Positions 45,461 to 54,126 of a DNA stretch of 64,000 bases are shown one piece after another (within the stretch, counting starts at the first letter, position 1; each line of letters begins with the position of its first letter). The notes under the pieces are model-generated. The model did not search any database, had not been told where the DNA came from, and saw nothing but the letters and a program-made list of their open reading frames with translations. Location of the stretch: positions 1 to 64,000 of the forward strand of contig NZ_JAKQZG010000008.1 of assembly GCF_024359545.1 (NCBI RefSeq). Reading direction: 5' to 3'. Origin of the DNA: Jiella marina. Lineage in GTDB: Bacteria > Pseudomonadota > Alphaproteobacteria > Rhizobiales > Rhizobiaceae. The position numbers were made by a program, and so were the translations under genes.

Positions 45461-45539
45461 CGAGGGCAACTGCGGAACATGCCGCAAGATCACGCTTCCA
45501 GGCGAAGCAGTGGCACGCTTCGCGCAATCCCCTGAGTTT

Positions 45540-47990
45540 TCAGAAGATGAAGTCGTTTGCGTCGAGATCGGCGATATTGACGTTGTTCAGCGTGATGGTG
45601 TTGGCGCCGTCGGTGATGACGGCATTGGCCCCGGACTGGGTGAGGTGGTTTGCGGCCAGATCGGCGAAGTCGGTGATGGCGGTCACCGCGGAGAGGTCGA
45701 TCTTCTCGAAATCATTGAGTTCCTCGAAGTCGGTGATCGTGTCCTGGCCGAAGCCATTGGCGTAGACGAAGGTGTCGCCGTTGATGCCGCCGGTCAGCGT
45801 GTCGTTGCCGGCGCCGCCGGTGATGGTGTCGAAGCCGAGATCGCCGATGATCTCGTCATTGCCGTCGCCACCCCTCAGATCGTCGTTTCCGGCGAAACCA
45901 CGCAGGAAGTCGTTGCCGCCTTCGCCGCGCAGGATGTTGACGCCACTGTTGCCGTTGAGCGTGTCGTCGAAGGCCGAACCGACGAGGCTCTCGATGTTCG
46001 ACAGGACGTCGCCCGCGGCATGGCCGCCGAAGGCGCTGCCATTGCGCAGGTCGATGGCGACGCCGCCGGTGGAGTTTTCGTAATTGGCCTGGTCGAAGCC
46101 GTCGCCGCCATTGACGATGTCGCCTCCGGCGCCGCCTCTCAGGATATCGCTTCCCGTCCCGCCATAAAGCTCGTCGTCGCCGAGACCGCCGAAGAGCTGG
46201 TCGTTCTCGCTGCCGCCGTCGAGAACGTCCGCATTGTGACTGCCGACAAGAACGTCATTGCCCGCTTCACCGAAAACCGTGCCGGTGACGAGGCTGTCTC
46301 CGAAGCCGTTGAAGAAATCGGCGCCGCTGCCGAGTTCGACGTCGCCGCCGAGCGTCCCGAGATTGCGGACGGTGTCGTCGCCCGATCCCATGGCCACGGC
46401 CACGCTGCCATCGAGGCCAGGATTGATTGTGCCGAAATTGTCCAGTCTTGCCCCGCCGCCGGACGAGCTGGCCATCTGCACGCCTTCGTAGTTGCCGCCG
46501 CCCTGGATGGTGCCGTGATTGACCAGGCGATCGGCCTCGCTCGAGGCAAAATAAACGCCTTCGTTCGCCATGGAGGTGATCGTGCCGTGATTGATCAGCA
46601 CGTCCGAGTTGGCCGGAGACGAAGACCCGAAGTAGACGCCCTCGAAGCCGGTCCCGACAAGAGTCCCCGTATTCACCAGCCGGCTGGAGCCGCCGTTGAA
46701 ATAGATGGCGGTATCATCCCCGGTGATCGTGCCGCTATTGGTCACGTTCGCGCTGGAGCCGTTCATCCAGACGGCGTCGTCATCGAGCGCGGTGATCGTC
46801 CCGCTGTTGACAAGGTCCGCGCCGTCCCCGGCGGCTCGGACGCCATACTCGTTGGTGGACTGGACCTCGCCCGTATTGGTGATGTGGTTGCTGGTGCCGG
46901 ACGCGTAGATGCCGGTGCCATAGGCGCTGGCCGAACCGTTGTTGACGATCGCATTGTTGTTGCCGATCGCCATCAGGGCACCGTAGGCGGAGGATGTCGA
47001 TCCACCAATGACGGAACCATCGTTCTGGATGGTCGATGCGTTGGCCGATATTTGAATGCCCGACGAGATTTTCGAGGAGACGACGCCCGTGTTCAACACG
47101 GTGAAATCGGAGGTGCCGCTCGCGAAAATTCCGGTATCATCGGCGTTGATCTCGCCTGAATTGATGATGCTGGACGAACCACCGAGCGCATAGATGCCGT
47201 AGGTCTGGGCGACGATATCGCCGGAGTTCGAGACTTCCGAAGTGCCGCCGACATGGATGCCGTTCTGGCCAGCGGCAATGGAGCCGGAATTGCTGATCGT
47301 ATGGCCGATTCCGTCCTGAGCGCGGATGCCGTCGACCGTCCTGGCCGTGATGGTGCCGGAGTTGGTGACGATGTTGTCACTGTCATAGACGTCGATGCCG
47401 CTGTCGTCGCCCTGGATCGTGCCGGAATTGGTGATGACATTCCCGCCGGTATCGTCATTGATAAAGATGGCAGTAAAGTCGCTCGAAGCGATGATGCCGG
47501 CATTGTTGATCTCGGTGTTGTCGCCGGAAATGCTGATCGCCGCGCCGTCGCGAGCCGTGACCGAGGCGGAGGCTCCGATCGAGATCTGATAATTGTCCGA
47601 TCCGTTATTGGTGGCGTCGCTCGCGCTGATGGCGTTGCTCGACCCGTAGACGCGGCCTTCGATGTTGATGGTTTCGTTATCACCGCTCAGCCGGATCGCG
47701 TCGGCGCCGCGTGCAATGATCTCGCCGTCGCGGCCGACATTGACGACATTGTTGCCGGCGCCATTGCTGGCGCCGAGAAGCTGAACGGCGTTGCTGTTCG
47801 CGGTGAAGATGGTCCCCTGCACATCGACCATTTGCAGCTGGCCGGTGCCGGACACCGCGATCTTCGTTCCGGTGGCGGCGATATATCCGTTCGCTCCGAC
47901 GAGAAGCGTGTCGCCATTGGCGGGCAGCGAGTACATCGGTGCTCCGGCGGCAGCGTCGATATCCGTGAAGTTTACGATCGTGGTGGCCAT
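45540..47990 (-). CDS. RTX gene 5: long beta-solenoid-like repeat protein with secretion module
   Basis: The longest solenoid of the set (816 residues) with a different head, MATTIVNFTDIDAAAGAPMY. Residues about 60-560 are at least 18 repeats of roughly 20-23 residues with the core NSGTI or NTGxV followed by GI: ITNSGTIQGDDSGIDVYDSD, VTNSGTITARTVDGI, ISNSGSIAAGQNGIHVGGTS and so on. The RTX region and last 230 residues are nearly the same as in genes 1 and 2, with AIDLRNGSAFGGH as a local variant and the end NVNIADLDANDFIF. Its 3' flank resembles that of RTX gene 2. ATG 47990, with CAGGAGA upstream. No signal peptide; expected extracellular. Confidence 0.88.
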   Translation of the reverse strand: MATTIVNFTDIDAAAGAPMYSLPANGDTLLVGANGYIAATGTKIAVSGTGQLQMVDVQGTIFTANSNAVQLLGASNGAGNNVVNVGRDGEIIARGADAIRLSGDNETINIEGRVYGSSNAISASDATNNGSDNYQISIGASASVTARDGAAISISGDNTEINNAGIIASSDFTAIFINDDTGGNVITNSGTIQGDDSGIDVYDSDNIVTNSGTITARTVDGIRAQDGIGHTISNSGSIAAGQNGIHVGGTSEVSNSGDIVAQTYGIYALGGSSSIINSGEINADDTGIFASGTSDFTVLNTGVVSSKISSGIQISANASTIQNDGSVIGGSTSSAYGALMAIGNNNAIVNNGSASAYGTGIYASGTSNHITNTGEVQSTNEYGVRAAGDGADLVNSGTITALDDDAVWMNGSSANVTNSGTITGDDTAIYFNGGSSRLVNTGTLVGTGFEGVYFGSSSPANSDVLINHGTITSMANEGVYFASSEADRLVNHGTIQGGGNYEGVQMASSSGGGARLDNFGTINPGLDGSVAVAMGSGDDTVRNLGTLGGDVELGSGADFFNGFGDSLVTGTVFGEAGNDVLVGSHNADVLDGGSENDQLFGGLGDDELYGGTGSDILRGGAGGDIVNGGDGFDQANYENSTGGVAIDLRNGSAFGGHAAGDVLSNIESLVGSAFDDTLNGNSGVNILRGEGGNDFLRGFAGNDDLRGGDGNDEIIGDLGFDTITGGAGNDTLTGGINGDTFVYANGFGQDTITDFEELNDFEKIDLSAVTAITDFADLAANHLTQSGANAVITDGANTITLNNVNIADLDANDFIF

Positions 47991-48512
47991 GTCGGGGAAT
48001 CTCCTGAAAGGTCGGGCGCCTACGGTTATTGCTTGTAGGCAAGCCGCATACGGCTACGAGATGACGTAATGGAAAGTTTAGATTCTATAATGAGACGGAA
48101 CTATGTTCACACAGAAATTTTAGTATTGATCGTATTGATTGCCTATAGCTTTCATAAGTGACCTAAGGTCGTAAAATGCGGTGCATGAGCGAGCAATCGG
48201 GTACAGCCTGGCTGACCGGGGGCTCGTGTGCCGTTCGGATGGAGGGCACAGGCTTCTTTGCCGCTCGGACGTCTTGACGTGGTGCCAAGCGGCATCGAGT
48301 GGGCTTTCGATCTGACCCCGAGGCCATGTCCTGATCTTGCAGCATGATGCTGGCGCCAAGCGAAGCCAGGCGCCATCGCCGCTCGGAGAACACTCGTGCG
48401 GATCTCGATATCGATCGGCATGGGTGGGATTGCACGGTAGGTAACAAATAAGGGGGGACAAGCCGGCTTGCCCCCACCTCTCGGCACCCGGAATGATACG
48501 GAGAATTGCGCC
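47991..48512. other. Spacer between RTX genes 5 and 6
   Basis: 522 bases without convincing coding sequence. 48060-48180 is AT-rich and is the likely promoter region of RTX gene 5, but no clear -35/-10 pair was found. The terminator of RTX gene 6 lies at 48445-48476. Confidence 0.5.
48445..48476 (-). terminator. Probable terminator of RTX gene 6
   Basis: GGGGG-A-CAAGCC and GGCTTG-CCCCC pair with one bulged base. On the minus strand TTATTT follows the stem. Confidence 0.7.
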
Positions 48513-50477
48513 TCAGAAGATGAAGTCGTTTGCGTCGAGATTAGCGATGTCGACATTGTTGAGGGTGATGGTGTTCGCACCGTCGGTGATGACGGCATTG
48601 GCGCCGAGCTGGGTCAGGTGGTTGGCCGCAAGGTCGGCGAAGTCGGTGATGGCGGTCACCGCAGAGAGGTCGATCTTCTCAAGATTGTTGAACTCTTCGA
48701 AGTCGGTGATCGTGTCCTGGCCGAAGAAGTCGGCGTAGACGAAGGTGTCGCCATTGACGCCGCCGGTCAGCGTGTCGTTGCCGACGCCGCCAGTGAGGGT
48801 ATCGAAACCGGCATTGCCCACAAGAATGTCGTTCCCGCCGTCGCCATAGAGCGTATCATCGCCATTGCCGCCATAAAGGCGATCATGGCCGCCGAGGCCG
48901 CGAAGGCTGTCGGCACCATCCGCGCCACTCAGAATATTGGCAGCGCCGTTTCCAATCAGATTGTCATCGTAGGATGAACCGATCAGGCCTTCGATGTTGG
49001 TCAGAACATCACCAGCGGCATCATATCCGTGAACGCTGCCATTGCGCAGATCGACGGCAACGCCCTCCTGTGAACGAGCCCCTTCGTAACTCACGATGTC
49101 GAAACCTTCGCCGCCATGGAGCTGATCAGCGCCTGGACCGCCGATCAATACGTCATTGCCGGCGCCTCCGAGGAGTTGGTCGTTGTAGTGCCCGCCATAG
49201 AGCGTGTCGTTGCCGTCTCCACCAACGAGTTGGTCGCTTCCGAAATCCCCGTAGATCAGATCGTTGCCATTGCCACCATAGAGCCTGTCATTGCCGTCAT
49301 AGCCCCGCAGAAAATCGACACCATTTCCGCCATGCAGGATGTTCAGCTCATCATTCCCGCGAAGTTGATCGTTGTAGGAAGAGCCGTTGAGCGCTTCGAT
49401 GCTCGTCAGCGTATCGCCGTTCGCTTCACCTAGTGTGCCCGTTCCGCTGCGCAGATCCACCGCGACACCCGAAGTGGCGTTCGCATAGTTCGCCTGATCG
49501 AAGCCAAGGCCGCCGTCGAGTTGGTCCGCGCCTTCGCCGCCCCTGAGAATGTCGTTGCCCGCGTTGCCCTGGAGATGATTGTCGCCAGCGTTGCCGATCA
49601 GCCACTCACTGCCGGCGCTGCCGGTCAGGTCGAGGTCGTCGGTCCCCAGAAGCCGTGCCTCGGTGATCCCGGAAACGAGCACGGCGCTTGAAGAGGCCGC
49701 GATCACGGACGAGCCGATGAAATCCAGTTTGACGTTCCGTGAGCCGATATCGATCATCAACTCGACCGATCCGCTGGTAACGGTCGTCAGGCCGGAAGAA
49801 GGGGTGATCTGGATGTCGTACCCGCCGGCGGCGGCGCTCGCAGCCGAACTGCCCCCCGCAACGGAGACGGATTGGCCGCTCACAGCTTCGCCAATCGAAT
49901 AGAAATCGTCGCCATCCGTATCGTTATAGACGACGCCGGTCAGGAAATAGCGTGATCCGGAGTAGGCGAAATTCTTCGTCAGCATGGAGGCATCGTAGGT
50001 TGTGCCGGTATCGCTGTCGGTAAAATCGCCCCGGGCCTGACCAACACCCAGTTCGCGGAAATCATCATTGAGGATGTTGCGACGGTGGCCGATGCTTTCG
50101 AACAGACCTTCGTGATGAATTTCGATCGCTGCGTTGAGGTCGACCGTGCCCGTCGTCCCATAATAGGCGATGTTCTCGCCCGTGCCCCATGATCCGGTCA
50201 GCGGGTAGCCCGCATCGCTCATCCGTGAAGTCGGGGTCCCGTCCCCGATCCCGTCATGGGCGAATTCGTCGACTGCCAGCATGTGCGCCGAGTGAGCCGC
50301 CGCCGCGCTGTTCAGGGCGGCGTTGCCGGCGAGCGGCTGCCGCGATTCAGCGGTGAAGGCCTGGCCGTCATTGTCTGCGTTGAGATTGCCGCCAAGATAG
50401 CGATCGGCTTCCGCCTGAGGATCGAGGCGGGCTCGATTGACGAGTTCGATCAGATATTGCTCGGCGGCCGTGGTCAT
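48513..50477 (-). CDS. RTX gene 6: CAP-domain protein with serralysin-type secretion module
   Basis: A 654-residue protein. Residues 1-180 form a CAP (SCP/PR-1, cysteine-rich secretory) domain: MTTAAEQYLIELVNRARLDP, NSAAAAHSAHMLAVDEFAHD, GENIAYYGTTG and SIGHRRNILNDDFRELGVG, including the two histidines and acidic residues of the CAP cavity. A linking beta region (about 185-290) precedes about 12 RTX nonapeptides (GGNGNDLIYGDFGSDQLVGG) and the shared last 100 residues, ending NVDIANLDANDFIF. No signal peptide, so type I export is expected. CAP proteins bind lipids or act in virulence and wall contexts; the role here is unknown. ATG 50477 follows AAAGGGATGAG. Less similar to the other tails than genes 1-5 are to each other. 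Confidence 0.9.
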   Translation of the reverse strand: MTTAAEQYLIELVNRARLDPQAEADRYLGGNLNADNDGQAFTAESRQPLAGNAALNSAAAAHSAHMLAVDEFAHDGIGDGTPTSRMSDAGYPLTGSWGTGENIAYYGTTGTVDLNAAIEIHHEGLFESIGHRRNILNDDFRELGVGQARGDFTDSDTGTTYDASMLTKNFAYSGSRYFLTGVVYNDTDGDDFYSIGEAVSGQSVSVAGGSSAASAAAGGYDIQITPSSGLTTVTSGSVELMIDIGSRNVKLDFIGSSVIAASSSAVLVSGITEARLLGTDDLDLTGSAGSEWLIGNAGDNHLQGNAGNDILRGGEGADQLDGGLGFDQANYANATSGVAVDLRSGTGTLGEANGDTLTSIEALNGSSYNDQLRGNDELNILHGGNGVDFLRGYDGNDRLYGGNGNDLIYGDFGSDQLVGGDGNDTLYGGHYNDQLLGGAGNDVLIGGPGADQLHGGEGFDIVSYEGARSQEGVAVDLRNGSVHGYDAAGDVLTNIEGLIGSSYDDNLIGNGAANILSGADGADSLRGLGGHDRLYGGNGDDTLYGDGGNDILVGNAGFDTLTGGVGNDTLTGGVNGDTFVYADFFGQDTITDFEEFNNLEKIDLSAVTAITDFADLAANHLTQLGANAVITDGANTITLNNVDIANLDANDFIF

Positions 50478-50620
50478 GTGATCTCATCCCTTTGAAAACA
50501 TGGGATGACTATACGCCAATTATTTCAGAAGAAATTCATTTAAGACGCTTGGCCGAAAATCGGGGCCGTCATGCAGCACCGGACCCAATCTCGGGGCCTT
50601 TCTCATGACTGAAACAACGC

Positions 50621-50648
50621 CCCTCGAGGAGCACGTTGCCCTCGAGGG
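50621..50648 (-). terminator. Hairpin after RTX gene 7
   Basis: CCCTCGAGG (50621-50629) pairs with CCTCGAGGG (50640-50648) 24 bases past the stop codon. The minus-strand continuation GTTGTTT is only moderately T-rich. Confidence 0.55.
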
Positions 50649-50671
50649 TGCTGTTCGGCTTGGGGACGATG

Positions 50672-53600
50672 TCAGAAGATGAAGTCGCCCGCGTCGAGAT
50701 CGGCGATGTTGACGTTGTTGAGTGTGATGGTGTTGGCGCCGTCGGTGATCAGGGCGTTGGCGCCGACTTGGGAGAGATGGTTGGCCGCGAGATCGGCAAA
50801 GCTCGTGATGGCGGTCACCGCCGACAGGTCGATTTTCTCGTTGTTGTTCAACGCCTCGAAATCGGTGATCGTGTCACTGCCGAAGCCATTTCCGAAGACG
50901 AAGATATCGCCATTCACGCCGCCAGTCAGCGTGTCGTTCCCCGCGCCACCGTTCAGCGTATCGAAGCCCGCGTCGCCGATCAGCGTGTCGTTGCCGTTGC
51001 CGCCGAGAAGCGTGTCGTTGCCGGCAAAGCCACGCAGATAGTCGAAGCCGTTGCCGCCACTGAGGACGTTGATGCCGTTGTTGCCGAGAAGCGCGTCGAA
51101 GTAGGACGAGCCGGTCAAATTCTCGATGTCGGTGATCGTATCGCCCTCGGCATGACCGCCGGAAGCGTTGCCATTGCGCAGATCGACAGCAACGCCGGCA
51201 TCGGAGTCCACATAGCTCGCCGTATCGATGTCTGCGCCGCCATTGATCTGGTCGGCGCCGGCGCCACCATTAAGAATGTCGTTGCCGGTATCGCCGATGA
51301 GATTGTCGTTGCCGTTGCCGCCGAAGAGTTGGTCGTTGCCGCCGAGTCCGCGCAAGTAGTCCCAGCCATTCTCGCCGCGCAGAATATTGGCGGAGCTGTT
51401 GCCGATCAGCGTGTCGAAATAGGACGAGCCGACGAGTGCCTCGATGTTGCTGACCGTGTCGCCCGCGGCATGACCGCCTGAAGCGTTGCCATTGCGCAGG
51501 TCGACCGCGACGCCCGCATTTGAGCCTTCGTAATTGGCCTGGTCGTAGCCGTCGCCGCCATTGATCACGTCGGCTCCGGCCCCACCGTTGAGGATGTCGT
51601 TGCCGGTGTCGCCCATCAGCGTATCGTTGCCGTTGCCGCCGAAGAGCTGATCGTTGCCGCCCATGCCGCGAAGATTGTCCCAGCCGTTCTCGCCACGCAG
51701 AATATTGGCGGCGCCATTGCCGATCAGCGTGTCGTAGTAGGAAGAGCCAGTCAGGTTTTCGATGCTGATCAGCGTGTCGCCGGCAGCATGGCCGCCAAAG
51801 GCGTTGCCATTGCGCAGGTCGACCGCCACGCCGGAGTTCGACCCGGCATAACTCGCCGTGTCGCTGCCATTGCCGCCGTTCAGAGTGTCTCCCCCGGCGC
51901 CACCGTTGAGGATGTCGTTGCCGGCGAGGCCATACAGCGCGTCCTGACCACGCATGCCCCAGAGAATGTTGTTGCCGCCCGTGCCGTAGAGCGCGTCGTT
52001 GCCGTCGCCGGTGACGGCGTTCTCGATGTCGGAAAAGACGGTGGCGACGCCGGCGATCGTGGATGTGAAGCTGCTGCGCAGCTGGATCGTGGTGTTGGTC
52101 GAGACCGCCGCTGCATTGACCCAGTCGATGCCGCCGTCGGTGTCGGTCACCGTCGTGCCGTGCCCCCCCTGGCCGGCGACGTCGGAATATTCGTTGGTGT
52201 AGTGGTAGACGTCGTCGGCGTTGATCCCGGCCGCGTCGGCATCGTCGATGCCATGGGCGGTGACCGAAAGGGCGTTGACCGTGCCGGTATTGCCGGCGGC
52301 CGTATCGGTGATCCTGACGGTCCAGGTGCCGGCGAGGTCCTCGCCGCGGAAGGCGTTGGCGCCGAAGGTCCAGGACAACTGACCGCTCGACAGGGCCGAG
52401 CCGTCGCCATAGGCGCCATTGAACAGTTCGACCGATGTGCCGTCGGCCGAGACGATTTCGATGAGCAGGTCTGTCAGATTCGCATGCTGCAGGTCGATGG
52501 TGACGTCGATATATTCGACGGTGAAGGACGGCGGAGTGAAGCTGACGGTATAATTCGTCACCGTCTGATCGCCGATCGCGCCGCCGGCGTTGGTCGCGGT
52601 GCGCGAGCCTTCGTTGCTGCTGACCTGCGCGTCGGCAAACAGGCTCCAGACCTCGGCCATGCGCACGGCGTTGTAGGCGTCGACGGCGCCGAAGCCGTAA
52701 TCTTCCGAAAAGTGCAGCCCGCCGCCATTCCAGTTCTGGGCAGCATTGTAGAACCATTGATGGTTCTCGTCCGTCGTCTGAGTCCCGCCCACGCCCGAGC
52801 CGACGGTGCGCGAGGAATAGGCGAGGATCGTCTGGACGTCGCGCCAGCCGAGACCCTCATTGGCGTCCAGCATCAGAGCGACCACGCCGCTCACGATCGG
52901 CGTCGCGCCGGACGTGCCGCCGAAGGTGTCAGTGTAGTCGGAGTCATCGTAGCCGTTGGCACCGATACGATCGGTCGTCGCCAGTCCCTGGATCCCGCCA
53001 TTGGAAGGCGCGGAGACCAGGAGATTCGCGCCGTAATTCGAGAAATAGGAGGCATCGCCGCTGTCGTCATAGGCGCCGACGGTGATCGTCGCACGGCTGG
53101 CGTCCCTGTCTTCCTGGTTGGTGTTTGCGTTATCGTTCCCGGCGGCCTTGAGCTGGATCGTCCCGAGCCCGTCACGGCCGTTCGCGAGAGCCTCGAACCA
53201 TTCCGCGATGGTGGTCACGCGGGTGCTGTTGGTGACGAACGACGAACTCGACCCCCAGCTATGGTTGATGATGTCGAAGTTCTCGGACTGATCGACCGCT
53301 TCCAGGAAGCCGGCGGAATTGCTGTTGATGTCCGCAGGACCGGCGAAGATGTTGACGCCCGTCAATGTCGCGCCGTAGGCCACACCGACCGTGCCCACGC
53401 CATCGTTTTCCGCGGCGATCAGGCCGGCGACGGCCGTACCATGGGCATCACTTCCGGTGGCCGGCATCGGGTCGAGAACGGAACCGCCAACCGAGACGTG
53501 CAGGCTCGGATCGTAATTGCCGTCCAGATCGTGGTGGGTGTATTCCACGCCATCGTCGAAGACGCCGACATTGACTCCGGCCCCCGTGTAGTCGGCCCAG

Positions 53601-54007
53601 ATGGCCGCCAGGTCGCCGAGCGCGCCCAGATGCCACTGGTCGGCCTGGGTTATGCCTTCATCCAGCTCGACTGTGATCGTATACTGGCCCGAGTAATTAT
53701 CAGAGAAAGCGGCGGCTTCGATGTAATAGGTGCCGGTCGTCGTGGCCGTGAAGCTGAGCGCCGAATTGAGGCCGGGACCGTCGTCGTCATCGGAAGCGAC
53801 CAGTTGAGAGGATGAATTGTAGAGCCGAAGATAGGGATCCGACAGCGCAGTCGCGCCGGTGCCGTCCAGGGAGATGTCATAAGTCTGGCCGGCCGTGAGA
53901 GTGATCGCGACCCAGTCGCGGTCACCTGTCGTTTCGAGCTGGTCGGTGAAACTTCCCCCCACCACCATCGACGCTGACGTCGAGCTATCGCCTGCAATAT
54001 CAACCAT
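50672..54007 (-). CDS. RTX gene 7: PPC-subtilisin-P domain protease with RTX secretion module
   Basis: A 1111-residue secreted serine protease. Residues about 15-115 form a PPC-like beta domain (DRDWVAITLTAGQTYDISLD). The S8 subtilisin domain has an intact triad: D151 in VGVFDDGVEYTHHDLDG, H189 in DAHGTAVAGLIAAE and S366 in GGTSGATPIVSGVVALML. A proprotein-convertase P domain follows (about 480-590: DVTIDLQHANLTDLLIEI, LAGTWTVRITDTA), then a serralysin-like beta region, several blocks of RTX nonapeptides and the common tail ending NVNIADLDAGDFIF. No signal peptide. ATG 54007 has CAGGAGAG upstream; an in-frame GTG at 54034 is less likely. The only recognisable enzyme of the seven. Confidence 0.95.
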   Translation of the reverse strand: MVDIAGDSSTSASMVVGGSFTDQLETTGDRDWVAITLTAGQTYDISLDGTGATALSDPYLRLYNSSSQLVASDDDDGPGLNSALSFTATTTGTYYIEAAAFSDNYSGQYTITVELDEGITQADQWHLGALGDLAAIWADYTGAGVNVGVFDDGVEYTHHDLDGNYDPSLHVSVGGSVLDPMPATGSDAHGTAVAGLIAAENDGVGTVGVAYGATLTGVNIFAGPADINSNSAGFLEAVDQSENFDIINHSWGSSSSFVTNSTRVTTIAEWFEALANGRDGLGTIQLKAAGNDNANTNQEDRDASRATITVGAYDDSGDASYFSNYGANLLVSAPSNGGIQGLATTDRIGANGYDDSDYTDTFGGTSGATPIVSGVVALMLDANEGLGWRDVQTILAYSSRTVGSGVGGTQTTDENHQWFYNAAQNWNGGGLHFSEDYGFGAVDAYNAVRMAEVWSLFADAQVSSNEGSRTATNAGGAIGDQTVTNYTVSFTPPSFTVEYIDVTIDLQHANLTDLLIEIVSADGTSVELFNGAYGDGSALSSGQLSWTFGANAFRGEDLAGTWTVRITDTAAGNTGTVNALSVTAHGIDDADAAGINADDVYHYTNEYSDVAGQGGHGTTVTDTDGGIDWVNAAAVSTNTTIQLRSSFTSTIAGVATVFSDIENAVTGDGNDALYGTGGNNILWGMRGQDALYGLAGNDILNGGAGGDTLNGGNGSDTASYAGSNSGVAVDLRNGNAFGGHAAGDTLISIENLTGSSYYDTLIGNGAANILRGENGWDNLRGMGGNDQLFGGNGNDTLMGDTGNDILNGGAGADVINGGDGYDQANYEGSNAGVAVDLRNGNASGGHAAGDTVSNIEALVGSSYFDTLIGNSSANILRGENGWDYLRGLGGNDQLFGGNGNDNLIGDTGNDILNGGAGADQINGGADIDTASYVDSDAGVAVDLRNGNASGGHAEGDTITDIENLTGSSYFDALLGNNGINVLSGGNGFDYLRGFAGNDTLLGGNGNDTLIGDAGFDTLNGGAGNDTLTGGVNGDIFVFGNGFGSDTITDFEALNNNEKIDLSAVTAITSFADLAANHLSQVGANALITDGANTITLNNVNIADLDAGDFIF

Positions 54008-54126
54008 TGTCGTCTCTCCTGGCCCCACCGCCACGGATCAGTCCGTGACCTGGGCCGCTTTTTTCTTGAACCACGTCAAGGCAGGCGCCTCGACACCGCT
54101 TGCCGCCGCTTGCGAAGCTTGAAGTC

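Larger units (their letters stand above)
45070..45539. other. Spacer between RTX genes 4 and 5
   Basis: Holds the leader box (45079-45100), a stretch similar to the 5' flank of RTX gene 1, the promoter of RTX gene 4 (45289-45317) and the terminator of RTX gene 5 (45428-45460). The last 80 bases resemble the 3' flank of RTX gene 2. Confidence 0.6.

Noticed and set aside
36424-47159. Long plus-strand open frames (about 440-760 codons) opposite the RTX genes
   Set aside because: They mirror the GC-rich Gly/Asp repeats, which lack stop codons in reverse. The predicted proteins are repetitive Asp/Val/Ala sequence with no family, no proper ribosome-binding site and changes that follow the minus-strand codons.
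36457-54007. Short regularly repeated DNA as a possible CRISPR array
   Set aside because: The periodicity is that of codons for nine-residue RTX units and 20-25-residue solenoid units within open reading frames. There are no constant repeats with unique spacers and no cas genes.
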